Positions 5,789-7,826 of a DNA stretch of 7,826 nt are shown piece after piece. Position 1 is the stretch's first letter. Every line of letters starts with the position of its first letter. Source of the stretch: Candidatus Omnitrophota bacterium (GTDB lineage: Bacteria > Omnitrophota > Gorgyraeia > Duberdicusellales > 4484-171); NCBI GenBank assembly GCA_023227945.1, contig JALOCC010000068.1, positions 1 through 7,826 on the forward strand, written 5' to 3'. The position numbers and the translations under genes are program-made. Under the pieces are notes generated by a model. That model made no database searches and was not told where the DNA came from. It saw only the letters and a program-made list of their open reading frames with translations.

Positions 5789-6844
5789 ATGACTTATTAT
5801 GATGCTCTACTAAACTGTTTTTTCAAGGGGATTACCGGAAGCCGGGCTTATGGCACGAATTTACCGACCAGTGATACGGACTACCGTGGAGTGTTTATCC
5901 TTCCGACATCTGAGAGGATCGGATTGTTTGATCTCCCGAATGAAACCGTAAATCCAGAAGAGAAAGATGACAAACTGTATGAGTTGAAAAAGTTTTTCGA
6001 TCTTGCGATTAAAGCAACTCCGAATATCATCGAACTTCTGTGGTTGCCTCCTGATTGTATTATCAAGACCTCTAATGAATGGGAGAACATCCTAGCCAAT
6101 CGCAACATGTTTATTACAAAGAAGGCGGTGTTCACCCATAGCTGTTATGCCATTTCCCAATTGAAAAAGGCAAGAGGTCAGAATAAACTTATCAACAACC
6201 CGATGCCTGTAGAGAAGCCGTCCCGTTTGGATTTCTGCTGGGTTTCCGTCAAAGAAGGCAGCAAGACAGTTACAATTCCGATTTCTGAAACAGACATTGA
6301 TCTTTCAACGTGTAGGGCGACGGCGATTCCACATCTTACTAACTGCTACAACATCTTTCCAAACGGGAAAGGAGTCTTCAAAGGGGATATGTTGGTTTTT
6401 GAGAGCGTTCCCAAGAAAGAAGAGGACACCTGTTTGGGAATGTTGACCTATCAGGAAGACGGGTTTAAGTCAGCTTTGACCAAGTGGAAGGAATATTGGG
6501 ATTGGATGAAGAACAGAAATCCTGATAGGTGGAAAAATCAAGAAAAAGGTCTTGATTTTGACGAAAAGAATATTTTACATTTGATCAGAATCCTGATGTC
6601 TGCAAAGAACATCGTGGATAACCGTGAACCGATTGTCAGATTTCAAGGCAAGGATTTGGAATTCCTTCGAAAGATAAGAGAGGGATATTTCACTTATGAA
6701 GAATTGATGGATGTCGCGAATCCTCTTTCTGATTATATCGAAGGGAAGATGAACGGTGTAATTGACCTTCCGGATTCATGCAATATGAAGAAGGTAAACC
6801 GTCTTTTCATGGACACAATCACTTCGTGGGAAAGGAACAAGTAA
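5789..6844 (+). CDS. RlaP-like (COG3541) nucleotidyltransferase, polymerase-beta superfamily
   Basis: This 351-residue protein has the polymerase-beta type nucleotidyltransferase signature at its N-terminus: G17-S18-R-A-Y-G-T, then S28-D29-T-D31-Y-R-G. The GS loop and the D-x-D pair that bind metal and nucleotide are therefore intact. The C-terminal half (about 215-350) is helical, with SAKNIVDN and GKDLEFLRKIREG segments as in COG3541/RlaP proteins. Families of this type are widespread in large phages and have been predicted, from gene neighbourhoods, to act in RNA repair or nucleotide addition; the acceptor is not known. A Shine-Dalgarno site AAAGGGG lies about seven bases before the ATG and fixes the start. 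A strong promoter stands just upstream. The stop TAA is followed after one base by the Bcs1-like AAA+ gene, so the two proteins are made together. The length is usual for the family, and no frameshift or lost active-site residue is seen. Confidence 0.85.
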   Translation: MTYYDALLNCFFKGITGSRAYGTNLPTSDTDYRGVFILPTSERIGLFDLPNETVNPEEKDDKLYELKKFFDLAIKATPNIIELLWLPPDCIIKTSNEWENILANRNMFITKKAVFTHSCYAISQLKKARGQNKLINNPMPVEKPSRLDFCWVSVKEGSKTVTIPISETDIDLSTCRATAIPHLTNCYNIFPNGKGVFKGDMLVFESVPKKEEDTCLGMLTYQEDGFKSALTKWKEYWDWMKNRNPDRWKNQEKGLDFDEKNILHLIRILMSAKNIVDNREPIVRFQGKDLEFLRKIREGYFTYEELMDVANPLSDYIEGKMNGVIDLPDSCNMKKVNRLFMDTITSWERNK

Positions 6845-6845
6845 A

Positions 6846-7826
6846 ATGAGCATCGGATTAACAACGGCGATGGCTACGGGAGGCATTGGTGCCGCCTTAG
6901 CGACTGCCTTTTCACAAGTAAGAAATGTCATTAATTCCTTTCGGTCTGTTTTCATATGTGTGACCACCTATGAAGATTTAAGCGATATGGCGTTTTTTGA
7001 ATGGATCAAAAGCAAAAGGGTTTACTGTTTCGGAGACAGCACATATTTCTTAGAAGAAAGGCATGAAACATCCAAAATCAGATTCAGCTTGCTAAAATCC
7101 CGGTTTAGGAACAAAATCTGTATCGGTTTTTTCCCGTTTCCGGTTATCATAAAATATGATAACACATCATGGCAAGCACAGATGATTTATGTCAGGTTCA
7201 CCCTAAATGCTGTGGAAATAGGAAAAGAACTTTTTGATATAGACATAAGATGTAATTTGGGACAAATAGAAGAAAATAGAAAAGCAAAAGAAAACATACA
7301 TAGGAAAGAATATTCGAACATCGTTTTTGTCAACGGTTCACTTGGAAATTCTTCATCTAAAAACGAAGGGACTGTAGATCGGCCTAGGACAGATCCATCA
7401 TCAGATTCTCCTTCTGGTGAAGGAAAGATTGCAAATGGTGGAAAAGGCGGCGTAAACTTCACGAAGCATACAGACCGTAAGTATTCAGAAACACTCAAAG
7501 GCTTTGAATATCAACTGAAGCAGAAGACTCCTTTTGATATGTTCTATTATGGCAAAGACTTGCTTCCCGTCATTAAAGAAGTTGAAACTTGGATGAATAT
7601 GCGGAGTTGGTATAAGGGTATGGATATCCCTTGGAAAAGGGGAATGTGCCTTTATGGACCCCCAGGCACGGGGAAAACAAGTCTTATCCGTAATATAGCG
7701 AAGACGCTCGGAATGGACATTTATGTCTTTAACCTTGCTTCTTTTAGGGATTCTGAGTTTTTGGATTCCGTTTTGCGCTATGGGAGAAGCGGAGGAGTGT
7801 CTGACTATAATCCTTCCTTTTTTCTG
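6846..7826 (+). CDS. Bcs1-like AAA+ ATPase, partial (C-terminus beyond right edge)
   Basis: The frame is open from the ATG at 6846 to the right edge, giving 327 residues. Residues 7-29 are mildly hydrophobic and could be a weak membrane segment. Residues about 35-160 resemble the BCS1 N-terminal domain (TYEDLSDMAFFEWIKSK at 41-57, then beta strands). A Ser/Gly-rich, probably disordered linker covers about 165-205. The AAA+ core starts near 230 with FYYGKDLLPVI and WYKGMDIPWKRGMCLYG, a Bcs1 hallmark, and Walker A is GPPGTGKT (271-278). The window ends at NPSFFL, which by family pattern is the lead-in to Walker B. Mitochondrial Bcs1 moves a folded protein across a membrane; bacterial and phage relatives are largely uncharacterised. 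The gene follows the nucleotidyltransferase by one base. No separate strong Shine-Dalgarno is seen, so translational coupling is likely. A long linker between the N-domain and the ATPase is unusual for the family. Confidence 0.85.
   Translation, partial: MSIGLTTAMATGGIGAALATAFSQVRNVINSFRSVFICVTTYEDLSDMAFFEWIKSKRVYCFGDSTYFLEERHETSKIRFSLLKSRFRNKICIGFFPFPVIIKYDNTSWQAQMIYVRFTLNAVEIGKELFDIDIRCNLGQIEENRKAKENIHRKEYSNIVFVNGSLGNSSSKNEGTVDRPRTDPSSDSPSGEGKIANGGKGGVNFTKHTDRKYSETLKGFEYQLKQKTPFDMFYYGKDLLPVIKEVETWMNMRSWYKGMDIPWKRGMCLYGPPGTGKTSLIRNIAKTLGMDIYVFNLASFRDSEFLDSVLRYGRSGGVSDYNPSFFL

Noticed and set aside
528..6844. Alternative genetic code (stop reassignment, as in some gut phages)
   Set aside because: TAG, TGA and TAA all act as stops at natural gene ends here, and the genes have no internal stops.
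7187..7498. 103-residue minus-strand ORF
   Set aside because: It is antisense to the N-terminal domain and linker of the Bcs1-like ATPase, which is supported by a continuous frame with Walker A.

Overview
The window looks like part of a large, AT-rich bacteriophage or prophage, or of a bacterial region with strong phage character. The evidence is gene content: two AAA+ ATPases of types common in large phages (one MoxR-like, one Bcs1-like), an RlaP/COG3541-type nucleotidyltransferase, an orphan C-terminal half of an SMC/Rad50-type ABC ATPase, a tail-fibre-like protein, and a gene-free stretch of about 0.9 kb that is full of RNA-like secondary structure. Stops of all three kinds are used normally (TAG, TGA, TAA), so there is no sign of a recoded genetic code. 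Clear Shine-Dalgarno sequences precede the genes. The host cannot be named. Two secreted proteins, one a gingipain-family (C25) peptidase, suggest a Gram-negative host; Bacteroidota or PVC-type bacteria are possible but unproven, and the strong Shine-Dalgarno sites argue mildly against Bacteroidota.

Layout, left to right. (1) Positions 1-1136, minus strand: a two-gene operon, with the SMC/Rad50-like half-ATPase upstream and a MoxR-like AAA+ ATPase downstream that runs off the left edge. (2) Positions 1137-2080: no protein gene. It holds a leader with two mutually exclusive hairpins just upstream of the half-ATPase gene, then about 780 nt of dense structure (at least eight good stems and one probable pseudoknot), then a 12-bp direct repeat. 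This is best explained as a large structured non-coding RNA, probably read on the minus strand. In size and setting it resembles the giant phage RNAs GOLLD and ROOL, but it could be a new class. (3) Positions 2081-5678, minus strand: two overlapping genes for exported proteins, a 255-residue tail-fibre-like protein and a 948-residue C25 peptidase with an intact His-Cys dyad. (4) Positions 5679-5788: a compact divergent promoter region with a near-consensus sigma70 promoter to the right and a probable extended -10 promoter to the left. (5) Positions 5789-7826, plus strand: an RlaP-like nucleotidyltransferase followed after one base by a Bcs1-like AAA+ ATPase cut off by the right edge inside its expected Walker B segment.

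The items most worth follow-up are the large structured RNA, the translationally coupled secreted peptidase/tail-like pair, and the tightly coupled nucleotidyltransferase-AAA+ pair. Family calls come from motifs read by eye; no database or folding program was run.
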